Positions 50,079 through 60,839 are shown, counted from the stretch's first letter. The stretch: DNA of 64,000 nt from Candidatus Phosphitivorax anaerolimi (GCA_001896555.1 MPOS01000014.1:1-64000); one strand, 5' to 3'. Made by a program: numbers and translations. Notes: generated by a model from the letters alone, not told the origin.

Positions 50079-53000
50079 TCACATTTCTCCGCCGGGGCCG
50101 CCTTTCGAAGATGATCGATCCTTTTTCGGCGCGTACTTGCGGAACTCGTTGCGGATCTCGGCCGGCAGTCCGAGAGCGCGCGCAATGGACTCCCTGATGG
50201 GATTCGAGATGGTCTCTATGGGTGCGATCTGCACCGAGGGGTCGTCCACATGCCCGGACACCTTCAGGCTCACCACCAGAAGCCGGCCTCTGTCTCCGGT
50301 AAGCACCCAGCCCAGAAGAGGAATCCAGCTGATCGCCTTGTCGATGGTCTCGAAAGGCTGTATGCCCAGGATGGCATCGATGCTTCGGGTCTTGAGCGAG
50401 TATTTTCCCACCGCCGAGAGCTGGAGGGAATTGCTGTCGAGGTAGAAGTCGTCGAAGCTCACAATGCTGTCATTGACCCGGAAGGTGCTTGTGATGACGT
50501 TGTATGGGAAATTCCTGCTGGTGAGCTCGATGTCGCGGGTCTGGACGATCTTGTAGAGATTGAGCAGGGCGAATATCCTGGATGCCAGGGCGTATTTCTT
50601 GAGCCGGCCGTTCTTGGCGACCAGGTTCATGGTGCCGTTTATCACCCCGTTTTCTCCAGTGAGATGCCCGCTCAGATCCATCGTGCCCCTGATCCAGTCC
50701 TGTCCCTCGGACATCATGTCGAAAAACCGGGCAATGTTGGCGTTGAGCAGGGCAAAGGTGATATCAAAGGAAAGGACCCTGGACAGGTCGGCGGAAAGCG
50801 AGCCCTGTATCGTGCCTGACTGTCCGCGGGTATTGATATTGGAAAGGGTGAGCACGCCGTCCTTCAGCGACGCGTCTGCATCGGCCTCTTCCACCGGCAT
50901 GCCGTAGAGGTCGAGATCGAGGAATTTGATATGCCCGGTAGCGGTGTAGGCCGCCAGATCACCGACGGTGTGTGTGGTTTTTTCCTCCAGGGGGAGGGAC
51001 ATGCCCTCGACCGTGAGGTCTCCTCTGAAAACGGGTTTGGGCGTTAGGACGAGCAGGCCCTCTGAAATCGTGATCTTCCGATCGTCCATGAGCACCAGCA
51101 TACGGCTGCTTTTCAGCACCTTGCCCGACATGATGACAGGACCGTCGAGGGTGACGATGGGGCCGCTTACGGGTACCTGTGCCTGTCTGAACCTGAGGGC
51201 GCCGCTTAAGGTTGTCTCTTCCCCCCATCCGATGTCCACTTCTCCGCTCACCTCACCGGAGAGCGGCCGGTCCCCATCGGCCAGTACCGCAACGAGACGG
51301 TTCAGATCCATCAGTCCTTCGAGCCGGACCGCGCCCTGTACAGCGCTCACATGCCCTGATACGGCAATCTTTTTCGGAGAGGCGGGGAGGATTTCTCCGG
51401 TAAAATCCAAAGAGAGCTCAGGCCTGATCCTGCCCGTGACCTGCAGGGCCGCCTCCGCCAAACCCTGCCTGACCCTGTAGGGGGTGTCGAGAAGCCTGAA
51501 GCGGGCCGTTCGGATATCCGCCCGGGCGGATATCTCCGGCCCTGTTCCCGTCCCCCTGATCTGAATGACGGAGTCTTTCCCGAGAGAAAACCTCCCGGAG
51601 CCCATCTTATCGCCGTCCATGGTAGCCTGGAACACTGATTTCTGCTCACCGAATGGATCGGCAAGGGAGATCTTGAGGGACCTGATGCGATGTCCGCCCA
51701 CGACGAGGTTCGAGGAGATCTCCAGGGGAGAGGAAAAGTCCGCTGCCGCGACCATCCCGCTGTGATCACGAACCTCCTGAGTGCCCCACTGATAGGCGCA
51801 ATGGTCCAGTGCGAGGCTGCCCTTTACGACAAAGGGCTTCTCGGCCTCTTCATCGAAATACGTGCTCACCGCTGCGGACACCCTTCCCTCGCTGACGTGA
51901 GAGACGCCCTCGAAGAGGTCGATGGCATATTCAGGCAGTCCTACCGCGTTCCAGGTATCCAGAAAGTCCCGGGCAGGCATGTCCACCTTCACGTCCACAC
52001 CGACCCTGAAGCCCGGAGGAATGATCCCGGGAAAAGAAAGGTCGACCTTTTCGATGAGAGAGCCGTTCATCATTCCCCGAAGGTCCTTGAAAACGATGTC
52101 GCCGTTTCCATACACCACCCGGCCGGTGATATCCGTGATCCTTTCGGGGCCGAAGCCGGCGCCGAAACTCTGCCCAGAGAGATCCTGGACCACCATGATG
52201 TGATCGATAAACCGGGTGAAGTGCATGAGCTCATGTATGCTGCCACTATAGCGTGCAGATGCGAAGCGTGACATCCCGCCGCGGATCTGAGTGGTGAGGA
52301 GGTTTTCCAGCCAGTCATCGAATTCGTGTGTGGGGAGAAGGTCGACGATCTTTTCGTACTCGAAGGTGTCAGAGCTCAGATCGAGCAAGACCTGTGCGTC
52401 GGTTTTTTTGCGGGGCTCCATGATCTTTCCGGTACCGTCCACCCGGACCAGGGGGGTTTTCAGCGATATCTCATGTAGATCCAGAACCTGCTCGTCGCCC
52501 TGTGCCCTGAGGGCCAGCTCCAAAGTCTCGATTGTGGTTTGAGACCAGGGAAGGCCCACGCGCTCGCCGGAAATGCGGACACCCGAATCGACACGCTCGC
52601 CGGACCAGGCGAAATTCGCGTCTATATTCAGGATGCCCTGCATTCCATCTGCAAGCCGCGAGAGGTCCATGTTCCGTGAGGTGAGTGCTCCCTCCCACCC
52701 CTTTGTGCTCTGGATGGAGATCTCCGTCTGGCCTCCGAGAACCTTTGCTTTAAGCTCCATCTTTTCAGGAGAGATGGTGCCGCTGGCCGATTCCAGAACG
52801 TTCCTGGCGGTCCGTCCCCGAAAGGCCAGGGAGCCGTTGTGGATGACGACGGTTGTCACGCCCGGGGACCACTGCGAGCCCGTCAATTCATTGACGATGT
52901 CACTGTCCAGGATGATCCTGGGGTCTTCCAGGGTGAGTGAAGAGAGATGGAGCCCTCCGAAAAAGGCATTCCACAACGATGTGTGGGCCCTGATCCGCCG

Positions 53001-53237
53001 TGCCGTGAAGAGAGGTTCTTCCGGATCGCCTACAGCTACATGCTCAAGCGTTATCAGCACGCCGGGGAGCACCTCCGCCGAGACGTCCCCGATGGCGACA
53101 TCACGGCCGGTATATCCGGCCAGGATGTCATCCATATGCTCGCAGAGCAGGACCGGAAAGAGCCTGGTCAGCGCCAGGTACCCGATAACAGCCCCGAGCA
53201 CCAGGAAAACAGAAAGAAGAATCGAAAACTTGCGCAT
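50079..53237 (-). CDS. AsmA-family/DUF3971 envelope protein (YhdP-like)
   Basis: The 1052-residue protein has one N-terminal membrane helix (about 5-27) and then a very long periplasmic beta-rich part, as in AsmA-like proteins. These form bridge-like grooves that carry phospholipids between inner and outer membranes. An AsmA N-terminal segment follows the helix (GRDVAIGDVSAEVLPGVLITLEHVAV). The C-terminal AsmA-like domain (about 850-1030) has GTMNLVAKNGRLKKYALASRIFALLNLYK and FETIDKAISWIPLLGWVLTG. It is monocistronic, facing hflX. Function is by family analogy. Confidence 0.82.
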   Translation of the reverse strand: MRKFSILLSVFLVLGAVIGYLALTRLFPVLLCEHMDDILAGYTGRDVAIGDVSAEVLPGVLITLEHVAVGDPEEPLFTARRIRAHTSLWNAFFGGLHLSSLTLEDPRIILDSDIVNELTGSQWSPGVTTVVIHNGSLAFRGRTARNVLESASGTISPEKMELKAKVLGGQTEISIQSTKGWEGALTSRNMDLSRLADGMQGILNIDANFAWSGERVDSGVRISGERVGLPWSQTTIETLELALRAQGDEQVLDLHEISLKTPLVRVDGTGKIMEPRKKTDAQVLLDLSSDTFEYEKIVDLLPTHEFDDWLENLLTTQIRGGMSRFASARYSGSIHELMHFTRFIDHIMVVQDLSGQSFGAGFGPERITDITGRVVYGNGDIVFKDLRGMMNGSLIEKVDLSFPGIIPPGFRVGVDVKVDMPARDFLDTWNAVGLPEYAIDLFEGVSHVSEGRVSAAVSTYFDEEAEKPFVVKGSLALDHCAYQWGTQEVRDHSGMVAAADFSSPLEISSNLVVGGHRIRSLKISLADPFGEQKSVFQATMDGDKMGSGRFSLGKDSVIQIRGTGTGPEISARADIRTARFRLLDTPYRVRQGLAEAALQVTGRIRPELSLDFTGEILPASPKKIAVSGHVSAVQGAVRLEGLMDLNRLVAVLADGDRPLSGEVSGEVDIGWGEETTLSGALRFRQAQVPVSGPIVTLDGPVIMSGKVLKSSRMLVLMDDRKITISEGLLVLTPKPVFRGDLTVEGMSLPLEEKTTHTVGDLAAYTATGHIKFLDLDLYGMPVEEADADASLKDGVLTLSNINTRGQSGTIQGSLSADLSRVLSFDITFALLNANIARFFDMMSEGQDWIRGTMDLSGHLTGENGVINGTMNLVAKNGRLKKYALASRIFALLNLYKIVQTRDIELTSRNFPYNVITSTFRVNDSIVSFDDFYLDSNSLQLSAVGKYSLKTRSIDAILGIQPFETIDKAISWIPLLGWVLTGDRGRLLVVSLKVSGHVDDPSVQIAPIETISNPIRESIARALGLPAEIRNEFRKYAPKKDRSSSKGGPGGEM

Positions 53238-54917
<1,680 letters not shown>

Positions 54918-54939
54918 GGAGAAATACATCGTTTTACGT

Positions 54940-55029
54940 GGAGGGATGGCCGAGTGGCTTAAGGCGGCGGTCTTGAAAACCGCTGTACCTTTTCAGGTAC
55001 CGTGGGTTCGAATCCTACTCCCTCCGCCA
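54940..55029 (+). tRNA. tRNA-Ser (anticodon UGA)
   Basis: A 90-base class II tRNA. Acceptor arms GGAGGGA and TCCCTCC pair, the discriminator is G and CCA is encoded. The anticodon stem GCGGT/ACCGC closes the loop CTTGAAA, giving anticodon TGA. A long variable arm (TACCTTTTCAGGTA) and GGTTCGAATCC T arm are present. Confidence 0.97.
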
Positions 55030-55042
55030 AAGGCTACACTAT

Positions 55043-55135
55043 GGAGAGATGGCCGAGTGGACGAAGGCGTTCGCCTGCTAAGCGAATGTAGGGCCAAAAG
55101 CTCTACCGAGGGTTCGAATCCCTCTCTCTCCGCCA
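55043..55135 (+). tRNA. tRNA-Ser (anticodon GCU)
   Basis: A 93-base class II tRNA. Acceptor arms GGAGAGA and TCTCTCC pair, with discriminator G and encoded CCA. The stem TTCGC/GCGAA closes loop CTGCTAA, giving anticodon GCT. The variable arm is long, and the T arm reads GGGTTCGAATCCC. Only 13 bases separate it from the UGA tRNA. Confidence 0.97.
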
Positions 55136-55334
55136 TAACCTGATCATTCTTTCCCATCCCCAAACATCCTCTCTTCTCACGATGTCCGTGGTCTGTCTTG
55201 AAGGCTGATGATCCGAATACCCGCCCCATTCAGCCGGATATGGACGGATTCAAGGCGGCCGGGGGCGGTTCCGATACAGGATGGCAGCTGAACACTGATA
55301 TCGATCGGTGGTCATGAAAGGGAGGCAAGAGGGG

Positions 55335-55466
55335 ATGACGAAGCGGGAGATCATACGGGTACTGATCTTAAGCCCCTGTTATCTGACACTCAAGCTCAAG
55401 GAGAGGGCCAGACTCATCCAAAGGCTCGTGCGGCAGCGGCGCACGTCCCAAAGGGTCAGAGCATAG
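55335..55466 (+). CDS. Small unrecognised basic protein
   Basis: A 43-codon frame begins MTKREIIRVLILSPCYLTL and ends in a very basic tail (RLIQRLVRQRRTSQ). AGAGGGG lies just before its ATG, and another ATG in frame at 55314 would add seven residues. It looks like a short amphipathic-helix protein with no known function. It overlaps the end of the convergent priA by 11 bases. It could be chance; the good ribosome site and the helix pattern argue for a real gene. Confidence 0.4.
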   Translation: MTKREIIRVLILSPCYLTLKLKERARLIQRLVRQRRTSQRVRA

Positions 55467-57606
55467 TGTAGGGATCCACATCGATCTTGACGCGGACCCC
55501 GGAGGGGACCTGGATGCGCTCGAGACGGTCCAGGGCGGCATGAAGCCTGTCGCGGGTTTTGGAGGTGAGGATCATGTGCCACCGGTGGCTGCCCCGAAGC
55601 AGGGAGATGGGCGCGGGAGCCGGGCCCAGGAGGTTGACGTCCCGCGGCTGAAGCCTGGCGGCCGTTTCAGTGATCACCCTGGTGACCAGCTCTAAGCTGG
55701 TGGAAGAGAACACGCACCGTGCCATGTGGGAGAAGGGGGGAAACCCCGAGACCTTCCTGACCTCTTCTTCGGCGCGAATCATCCCCTCGTAGTCGTACTC
55801 GGCGATGGACCGGATCAGCGGATGGTCTGGGATGAGGGTTTGGATCAGCACCCGGGTGTCAGCCCTCCGGCGTCCGGCCCGCCCCGCTACCTGGACGACC
55901 TGCTGGAAGGTCCGCTCGCCCGCCCGGAAATCCGGCATGAACATGAGCTGTTCGGCATGCATGACCCCCACGAGGGTGAGGTAGGGGAAATCGTGGCCCT
56001 TGGCGATCATCTGGGTTCCCACGATGATGTCGGCCTGCCGGGTGCGGATGGCCTCAAGGGCGCTGGTGAGCTTGTTCGGTGTGGTGATCTCGTCGGAATC
56101 CATTCGGAGGATACGCGCCCGGGGAAAAAGCGCGCCGATCTTCTGCACGACGTGCTCGGTTCCGATCCCCAGCGGTTTCATATCGATGCACCCGCATTTG
56201 GGGCAGATTTCGGGCAGTTTGAGCGAAAAACCGCAGTAGTGGCAGATGCTCGATCCCTTCATCCGGTGATAGGTGAGGCTCCTGTCGCACCGGGTGCATT
56301 TCAGAGTCAGGCCGCACCCGGGGCACACCATGGCAGGGGAGTATCCCCGCCGGTTGATGAAGAGCAGGGCCTGCTCGTCCTTGTCCAGCGTCTCCTGTAT
56401 CGCCTGACCGAGCTGCTCCGAGACCGCCCCCTGCACACCACGCATGTCGATGATCTCGATCAGAGGAAGGCCGGCGTCCCCGGTGCGCGCGGTCATGGTG
56501 ATGATCGAGGAACCCTTGCCGGACGATCTGATATAGGTGTCCATGCTGGGGGTCGCTGACCCCAGGACCACCACGGCCCGGCTGTTCTTCGCACGCAGCA
56601 GGCTCAAGTCCCGGGCGTTGTACGGCACGCCGTCCTCCTGCTTATAACTGTGGTCGTGCTCCTCATCCACCACGATGAGGCCGAGGTTGGCCAGAGGTGA
56701 GAATATGGCCGAGCGCGTTCCCAGGACAAAACCGGCTGGTGAACGCGAGGCCTTTATGAACTCACGGGCCCGGGCCGCCGGGGACAGGCCGGAATGGAAC
56801 ACAGCCACTTCGATGGGGATGCGTGCGCGGATCATGGAGATCGTCTGGGGCGTCAGCGCGATCTCGGGCACGAGATAGAGCACCGAGCGTCCCAGGCTCA
56901 GGGCCTTTGTAGCGCAGGCGAGATAGACCTCGGTCTTGCCCGAGCCCGTCACCCCGTGGAGAAGAAAGCTGCCGAACTCTCTCTTGTCCAGGGCATCCGT
57001 GATCCGCTGTATGGCCTCGGTTTGCTCGGGTGTGTGAATGATCGATGGTTTCGGGATGTTCAGGGGAAGGCCCGGGGGAGTGTATGGCCTCTGTTCCAGG
57101 AACCCTCTCCTGATCAGGGCCTTCACGGAGCTCGAGCAGCCCGGGAACCGCGTTTGGAGATCCGCACGTAAGATGCCCTCATCCGGAATCGCCTGGAGGA
57201 TCTCGTGCTGCTTCGTTCCCACCACGCCCCGGCCTGTCCCGGTCCGGAAAATCCTCGACTCGTGGACAGGGAAGGCGGGGCGCGCCTGTCTCAGGTATGG
57301 AGGAAAGGCAAGCGCCAGGGCGGTGCCTGCAGGGGTGTGGTAGTAGCGGGAAACCCACAGGAGGAGGTCGAGCAGCTCCCGGGGGATCAGGGGCTCGGCG
57401 TCGAGCACCCGCTCGATCGGCCTGAGTCCCGGCACATCATTCTGCCCTGTCTCCACTGAAACGGCAATCCCCACCTTGGAGGTCTTTCTCACGGGGACCA
57501 CAACCCGCGATCCCACCGGGATACGCAGGCCTTCCGGCACCCGGTAGGTGAGCACGATGGGAATGGCCGCCATAACAGCAACCTCGGCTGTCTGTATCGC
57601 GCCCAT
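55456..57606 (-). CDS. priA: Primosomal protein N' (replication restart helicase PriA)
   Basis: PriA recognises stalled forks and D-loops and reloads the replicative helicase. The protein of about 716 residues has an N-terminal DNA-binding part (AEVAV, VPEGLRIPVGSRVVVPVRK). The helicase core has GVTGSGKTEVYLACATKA, VDEEHDHSYKQ and GSATPSMDTYI, and the zinc-binding cysteines are CPGCG, CTRC, CHYCG and CPKCG. I use the ATG at 57606 so that the AEVAV segment typical of the PriA start is kept; a TTG at 57612 and an ATG at 57573 are alternatives. It is monocistronic. Confidence 0.96.
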   Translation of the reverse strand: MGAIQTAEVAVMAAIPIVLTYRVPEGLRIPVGSRVVVPVRKTSKVGIAVSVETGQNDVPGLRPIERVLDAEPLIPRELLDLLLWVSRYYHTPAGTALALAFPPYLRQARPAFPVHESRIFRTGTGRGVVGTKQHEILQAIPDEGILRADLQTRFPGCSSSVKALIRRGFLEQRPYTPPGLPLNIPKPSIIHTPEQTEAIQRITDALDKREFGSFLLHGVTGSGKTEVYLACATKALSLGRSVLYLVPEIALTPQTISMIRARIPIEVAVFHSGLSPAARAREFIKASRSPAGFVLGTRSAIFSPLANLGLIVVDEEHDHSYKQEDGVPYNARDLSLLRAKNSRAVVVLGSATPSMDTYIRSSGKGSSIITMTARTGDAGLPLIEIIDMRGVQGAVSEQLGQAIQETLDKDEQALLFINRRGYSPAMVCPGCGLTLKCTRCDRSLTYHRMKGSSICHYCGFSLKLPEICPKCGCIDMKPLGIGTEHVVQKIGALFPRARILRMDSDEITTPNKLTSALEAIRTRQADIIVGTQMIAKGHDFPYLTLVGVMHAEQLMFMPDFRAGERTFQQVVQVAGRAGRRRADTRVLIQTLIPDHPLIRSIAEYDYEGMIRAEEEVRKVSGFPPFSHMARCVFSSTSLELVTRVITETAARLQPRDVNLLGPAPAPISLLRGSHRWHMILTSKTRDRLHAALDRLERIQVPSGVRVKIDVDPYTML

Positions 57607-57659
57607 TCGCAAGAGGCTAGCACTATTGCCGAAAAGATCAAACGTTTTTTTCGATGCTC

Positions 57660-57689
57660 TTGACTCATGCTCGCTTTCCCCTCTATACT
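57660..57689 (+). promoter_or_regulatory. Sigma-70 promoter for the HEAT/ParA/coiled-coil cluster
   Basis: TTGACT at 57660-57665 and TATACT at 57684-57689 are 18 bases apart. The expected transcript start, near 57696, lies about 20 bases before the TTG start of the first gene. Confidence 0.7.
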
Positions 57690-57716
57690 CGTTTCCAAAG
57701 CGTAACGGAGGTTTTC

Positions 57717-58373
57717 TTGAAACGGGTAGACTTGGAACAGATCTTGCGCGATCTCAAGGACAACAACCCTGAAATCAAGAAGATGGCAGCCAAGGCTATT
57801 CTCAAGGATCCTTCCTGCTCCGGACAGTTCATCGCCTCTATCCTCAAGGACGCGGATAAACCGACGGCCGCAGCGATATACGATGTCCTGTTCGATGACG
57901 AAAAAGATTATCCGGAGATCTTTCTGGAAGCCGCCGCCGACCCCGATCCCAGGGTCAGGAGGCAGGCGATACGATATCTGTTCAGACGGGGCTCGTTTAC
58001 CGTTGAGGATGGTATCGGCTGGCTGAACGACAGTGATCCCTATGTGCGCCGGAGGGTGATCAGCTATCTGTTCTGGATCAACGACCGTTCGGTCCTGGAG
58101 TCCGTCATTCGCCTCGCCGTGAATGACCCGGACCCCATGGTCAGGAAAGACGCCTTGAGGCTGGTGGGGATATGGGGGAGCAGAAAGGATATTCAGCACG
58201 TCATACACACCCTGGACGACCGCTCCCCCCTGGTCAGGGTGCAGGCGATACGGACGATGAAACGCCTCACGGGCGAGGATTTTGGTGAGCCGCTTGGCGT
58301 GTCCGACGATGAATTCGAGTGGATCGTTGCGAAGTGGCAGGGCTGGTGGGAACTGATGAGAGAAAGGATCTGA
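57717..58373 (+). CDS. Small HEAT-repeat protein
   Basis: I start at a TTG at 57717 with GGAGG five bases upstream; an upstream ATG at 57654 overlaps the promoter. The 218-residue protein consists of short alpha-helical repeats: LLKD-type helices, DPDPRVRRQAIRYLFRRGS, DSDPYVRRRVISYLF, NDPDPMVRKDALRLVG and DDRSPLVRVQAIRTMKRL. These are PBS-lyase/HEAT-like repeats. There are no enzyme motifs and no membrane segments. It is followed after four bases by a MerR-ParA fusion gene, so it is likely a partner or scaffold for that ATPase. Confidence 0.82.
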   Translation: MKRVDLEQILRDLKDNNPEIKKMAAKAILKDPSCSGQFIASILKDADKPTAAAIYDVLFDDEKDYPEIFLEAAADPDPRVRRQAIRYLFRRGSFTVEDGIGWLNDSDPYVRRRVISYLFWINDRSVLESVIRLAVNDPDPMVRKDALRLVGIWGSRKDIQHVIHTLDDRSPLVRVQAIRTMKRLTGEDFGEPLGVSDDEFEWIVAKWQGWWELMRERI

Positions 58374-58377
58374 CGGC

Positions 58378-59337
58378 ATGGAAACCCCGGTATACTCAGC
58401 CAAGGAGTTTGCTTCTCTGCTCGGCATTTCAAAGTCGACCCTGCTGAAGATGGAGGCTGACGGCACCCTGCCGCAGCCATCGATAGACAACGGGATGAGG
58501 GTGTATATGCCCCACGATATTCCCGAGTATCTCAAGCGGCTCGGGAAACCGCCCCTTGTCGAGACAAAACGCCGGCAGATCTTCCTGAACTTCAAGGGCG
58601 GCACCGGCAAGACGAGCATCTCGGCCTTCTACGCATTCAGGCTGGCAGAGCTCGGCATGAACGTGCTCATGATCGACCTCGATCCCCAGGGCCACCTCAC
58701 CCAGTGCCTCGGCATCGACCACAGCTCATTCGATGCAACGCTCTACAACGTCCTCATCGAGCGGATGGACATCCGCGACGTGATCATAGGCACCAAGATG
58801 AAAAACCTCAAGCTCATCCCGGCGAACCTCGATCTCTCGCCGGTGGAGCTCTCGCTCACCTCTATGAACGCCCGCGAGCTCAGGCTCAAGAAGAGCCTCG
58901 CCCCCATTCAGGACGAATATGACGTCATTATCATGGATGCCTCGCCGTCCATCGGCCTGCTCAACCTGAACGGCATCCTCGCCAGCAACGAGCTCTTCGT
59001 CCCGGTGCTGGCGGACTTTCTCTCGTACCACGGCCTGAAGATCCTCTTCGAGACCCTCACCACGATCGAGGAAGACTTCGACTTCCTTCTGGACAATATC
59101 TACATCTTTTTGAACCACTTCAACGCCTCTCACAACATTTGTCTGAGGTCGAAGGAGGCGCTGGAAAAGCACTACAGCGGTTATCTCATGAAGACCATCA
59201 TCCGGCAGGATACCAAGATCGCCGAGGCGGCGAGCATGGGGATGCCCATACACCAGTACGCACCGAACAACCGGGGCGCCCTGGACATCAACTCGTTCAT
59301 CAAGGAAATTTTCCCCAACCTGCCGATTGCCTTTTAG
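58378..59337 (+). CDS. ParA-family ATPase with N-terminal MerR-like helix-turn-helix
   Basis: The 319-residue protein fuses two parts. Residues about 5-55 form a MerR-type winged helix (YSAKEFASLLGISKSTLLKMEADGTLP, VYMPHDIPEYLKRL). Residues about 65-315 form a ParA/Soj ATPase: deviant Walker A KGGTGKTS at 73-80, DLDPQGHLTQCLGI near 100-114 and Walker B DVIIMDASPS at 182-190. ParA ATPases form ATP-dependent dimers on DNA and position plasmids, chromosomes or protein clusters. No ParB or parS-like element is seen nearby. The HEAT gene upstream and two coiled-coil genes downstream are the natural partner candidates. Confidence 0.88.
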   Translation: METPVYSAKEFASLLGISKSTLLKMEADGTLPQPSIDNGMRVYMPHDIPEYLKRLGKPPLVETKRRQIFLNFKGGTGKTSISAFYAFRLAELGMNVLMIDLDPQGHLTQCLGIDHSSFDATLYNVLIERMDIRDVIIGTKMKNLKLIPANLDLSPVELSLTSMNARELRLKKSLAPIQDEYDVIIMDASPSIGLLNLNGILASNELFVPVLADFLSYHGLKILFETLTTIEEDFDFLLDNIYIFLNHFNASHNICLRSKEALEKHYSGYLMKTIIRQDTKIAEAASMGMPIHQYAPNNRGALDINSFIKEIFPNLPIAF

Positions 59338-59419
59338 GGGGTTTTATGGTTATCCTGTCATCCAGTAGAGCATGCACTTTCGCCTTGCGACCGACACCGA
59401 CCTTTAGGAGAAAAAGCGT

Positions 59420-60478
59420 ATGAAAGACGGCTTCGATAAGAGCGTGGCTGAAAAAATGCCCAAAATCCAGAGAAAAAGGCCCAACAGGCCTTGGAATGTT
59501 GATCCCGTCCTCATAAAGGCCCAGGAGGAGAGCAGGGCCCTGGCCGCGGAGACAAAGCAGACCCGAAGAGAAGAGAAGGACCCCGGAGAGGCCCAGGCGA
59601 GGCAGACCAGGAGCGAAGAACGGGAGCCGAAGGCGTCTCTGGCGAGCCAAGTCCGGGAAGAGGCGAAGGGTCCGGAAACCCCCCAGGCGGGCCCGGTGTC
59701 TGGAGAAGGAGGAGTGTCCAAGCCGGCCCGGATGGGCATGGCAGTTCAGGAAGAGGCTGCGGCGGCAGCAGGCGTCGCAGAATCGGTCGTCCGGGGAGCG
59801 GACGCCCCCGAGGCCGATCCGGCAAAGAGCGCCGTATCGGCCGTTTCGATGGATAAGGAGCTGGACGCCCTCTCCCTGAGCGATATTCGCAGCAGTGCAA
59901 ACAGTGACCTGGCAAAGACCGTCGAGACGATCAAAGACCTCAATTCGGATTTCACCCAGATCATCTTCGAGCGCAAGGCCATCCAGCAGAAGCTGGAAAG
60001 GAGCGCCCGGACCATCGAAGAGGTTGAGCGTGAGAATGCACTGCTCAAGGAGAAGATCTCTTCGTTCGAGCGGGACGCGCTTGACAGCTCACTGATCGAG
60101 CGGGAAATCGATTTCCTCAACGAGCAGCTCGAAGACGCGGACCTCTACATCCAGAACATGATGGGTCTTCTGGAAGAGAAGACAAAGACCGCCGAACAGG
60201 AGACTTCCCTGCGCAGGGATCTGGAGAGCCGGCTGGAAAAGATCAGCCGGGAGATCCACGAAAAGGCGAAGCTCGATGTCAAGGTCTCCATCCTCGAAAG
60301 GGACTTGAGCATCAGCCATACCCGGCTCAAGGATCTGGAGTCCAGGCTCGAGGAAGAGTACCAGAAGAGGGAGCCCCTGGAACAGGAAATCGTCGAGCTC
60401 AAGAATGCCCTCGACCGGGTGTATTCATCCCTCGCCCATATCCGTCTGAAGGCAAAACGAGAGGTGTATGGATCCTGA
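59420..60478 (+). CDS. Coiled-coil protein with basic N-terminus, candidate ParA partner
   Basis: The 352-residue protein has no recognised family. The first 30 residues are basic (KMPKIQRKRPNRPW). A low-complexity linker rich in alanine, glutamate and proline follows to about 145. A near-continuous coiled coil fills residues 165-345, with heptads of leucine, isoleucine and charged residues (LERSARTIEEVERENALLKEK, LNEQLEDADLYIQNMMGLLEEK). ParA-family partners often use a short basic N-terminus to trigger ATP hydrolysis, so this could be the ATPase-stimulating partner; that is inference. It overlaps the next gene by 11 bases. Confidence 0.75.
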   Translation: MKDGFDKSVAEKMPKIQRKRPNRPWNVDPVLIKAQEESRALAAETKQTRREEKDPGEAQARQTRSEEREPKASLASQVREEAKGPETPQAGPVSGEGGVSKPARMGMAVQEEAAAAAGVAESVVRGADAPEADPAKSAVSAVSMDKELDALSLSDIRSSANSDLAKTVETIKDLNSDFTQIIFERKAIQQKLERSARTIEEVERENALLKEKISSFERDALDSSLIEREIDFLNEQLEDADLYIQNMMGLLEEKTKTAEQETSLRRDLESRLEKISREIHEKAKLDVKVSILERDLSISHTRLKDLESRLEEEYQKREPLEQEIVELKNALDRVYSSLAHIRLKAKREVYGS

Positions 60479-60710
60479 TACAACCAAGAAGGTGAGCGAG
60501 CTCCTGAACCTCATGGAGGATATCTCATCCGATGTGGACACCAAGTCGGATCTGGCAGCCCTCTCAGAGAGGGTCGAGGTTCTGGAGAACAGGATGGAAG
60601 AGCTCACCCGGAGGTTCGAACAGCTCGAAAAGCTGTATCAGGAAAAGCGCATGCACCTCAGGTTGCTCAAGCAGGAGCTGCGCGACCTTTTCCCTGAAAA
60701 CCCGTCCTAG
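60468..60710 (+). CDS. Small coiled-coil protein
   Basis: The 80-residue acidic protein is predicted by eye to be nearly all helical, with heptad repeats (LAALSERVEVLENRMEELTRRFEQLEKLY). It starts inside the last 11 bases of the preceding coiled-coil gene, so the two are probably translated together and may assemble. No family was recognised. Confidence 0.7.
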   Translation: MDPDTTKKVSELLNLMEDISSDVDTKSDLAALSERVEVLENRMEELTRRFEQLEKLYQEKRMHLRLLKQELRDLFPENPS

Positions 60711-60728
60711 TACTACAGAGTCAGGATC

Positions 60729-60839
60729 GGGGTCAGGTCTCAACATATGACAAATTATGTCATATGTTGAGACCTGACCCCATGATGACCTGTATGACAA
60801 ATTATGTCATATGTTGAGACCTGACCCCATGATGACCTG
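60729..60839. repeat. REP-like palindrome with a tandem 47-bp duplication
   Basis: A perfect inverted repeat with 24-base arms (60729-60752 and 60758-60781) and spacer AATTA contains GTCAGGTCTCAACATATGAC. The 47 bases at 60746-60792 are repeated exactly at 60793-60839, so the right half is doubled. The same sequence occurs at 20659-20710. Between convergent genes it could also act as a two-way transcript end. Confidence 0.85.
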
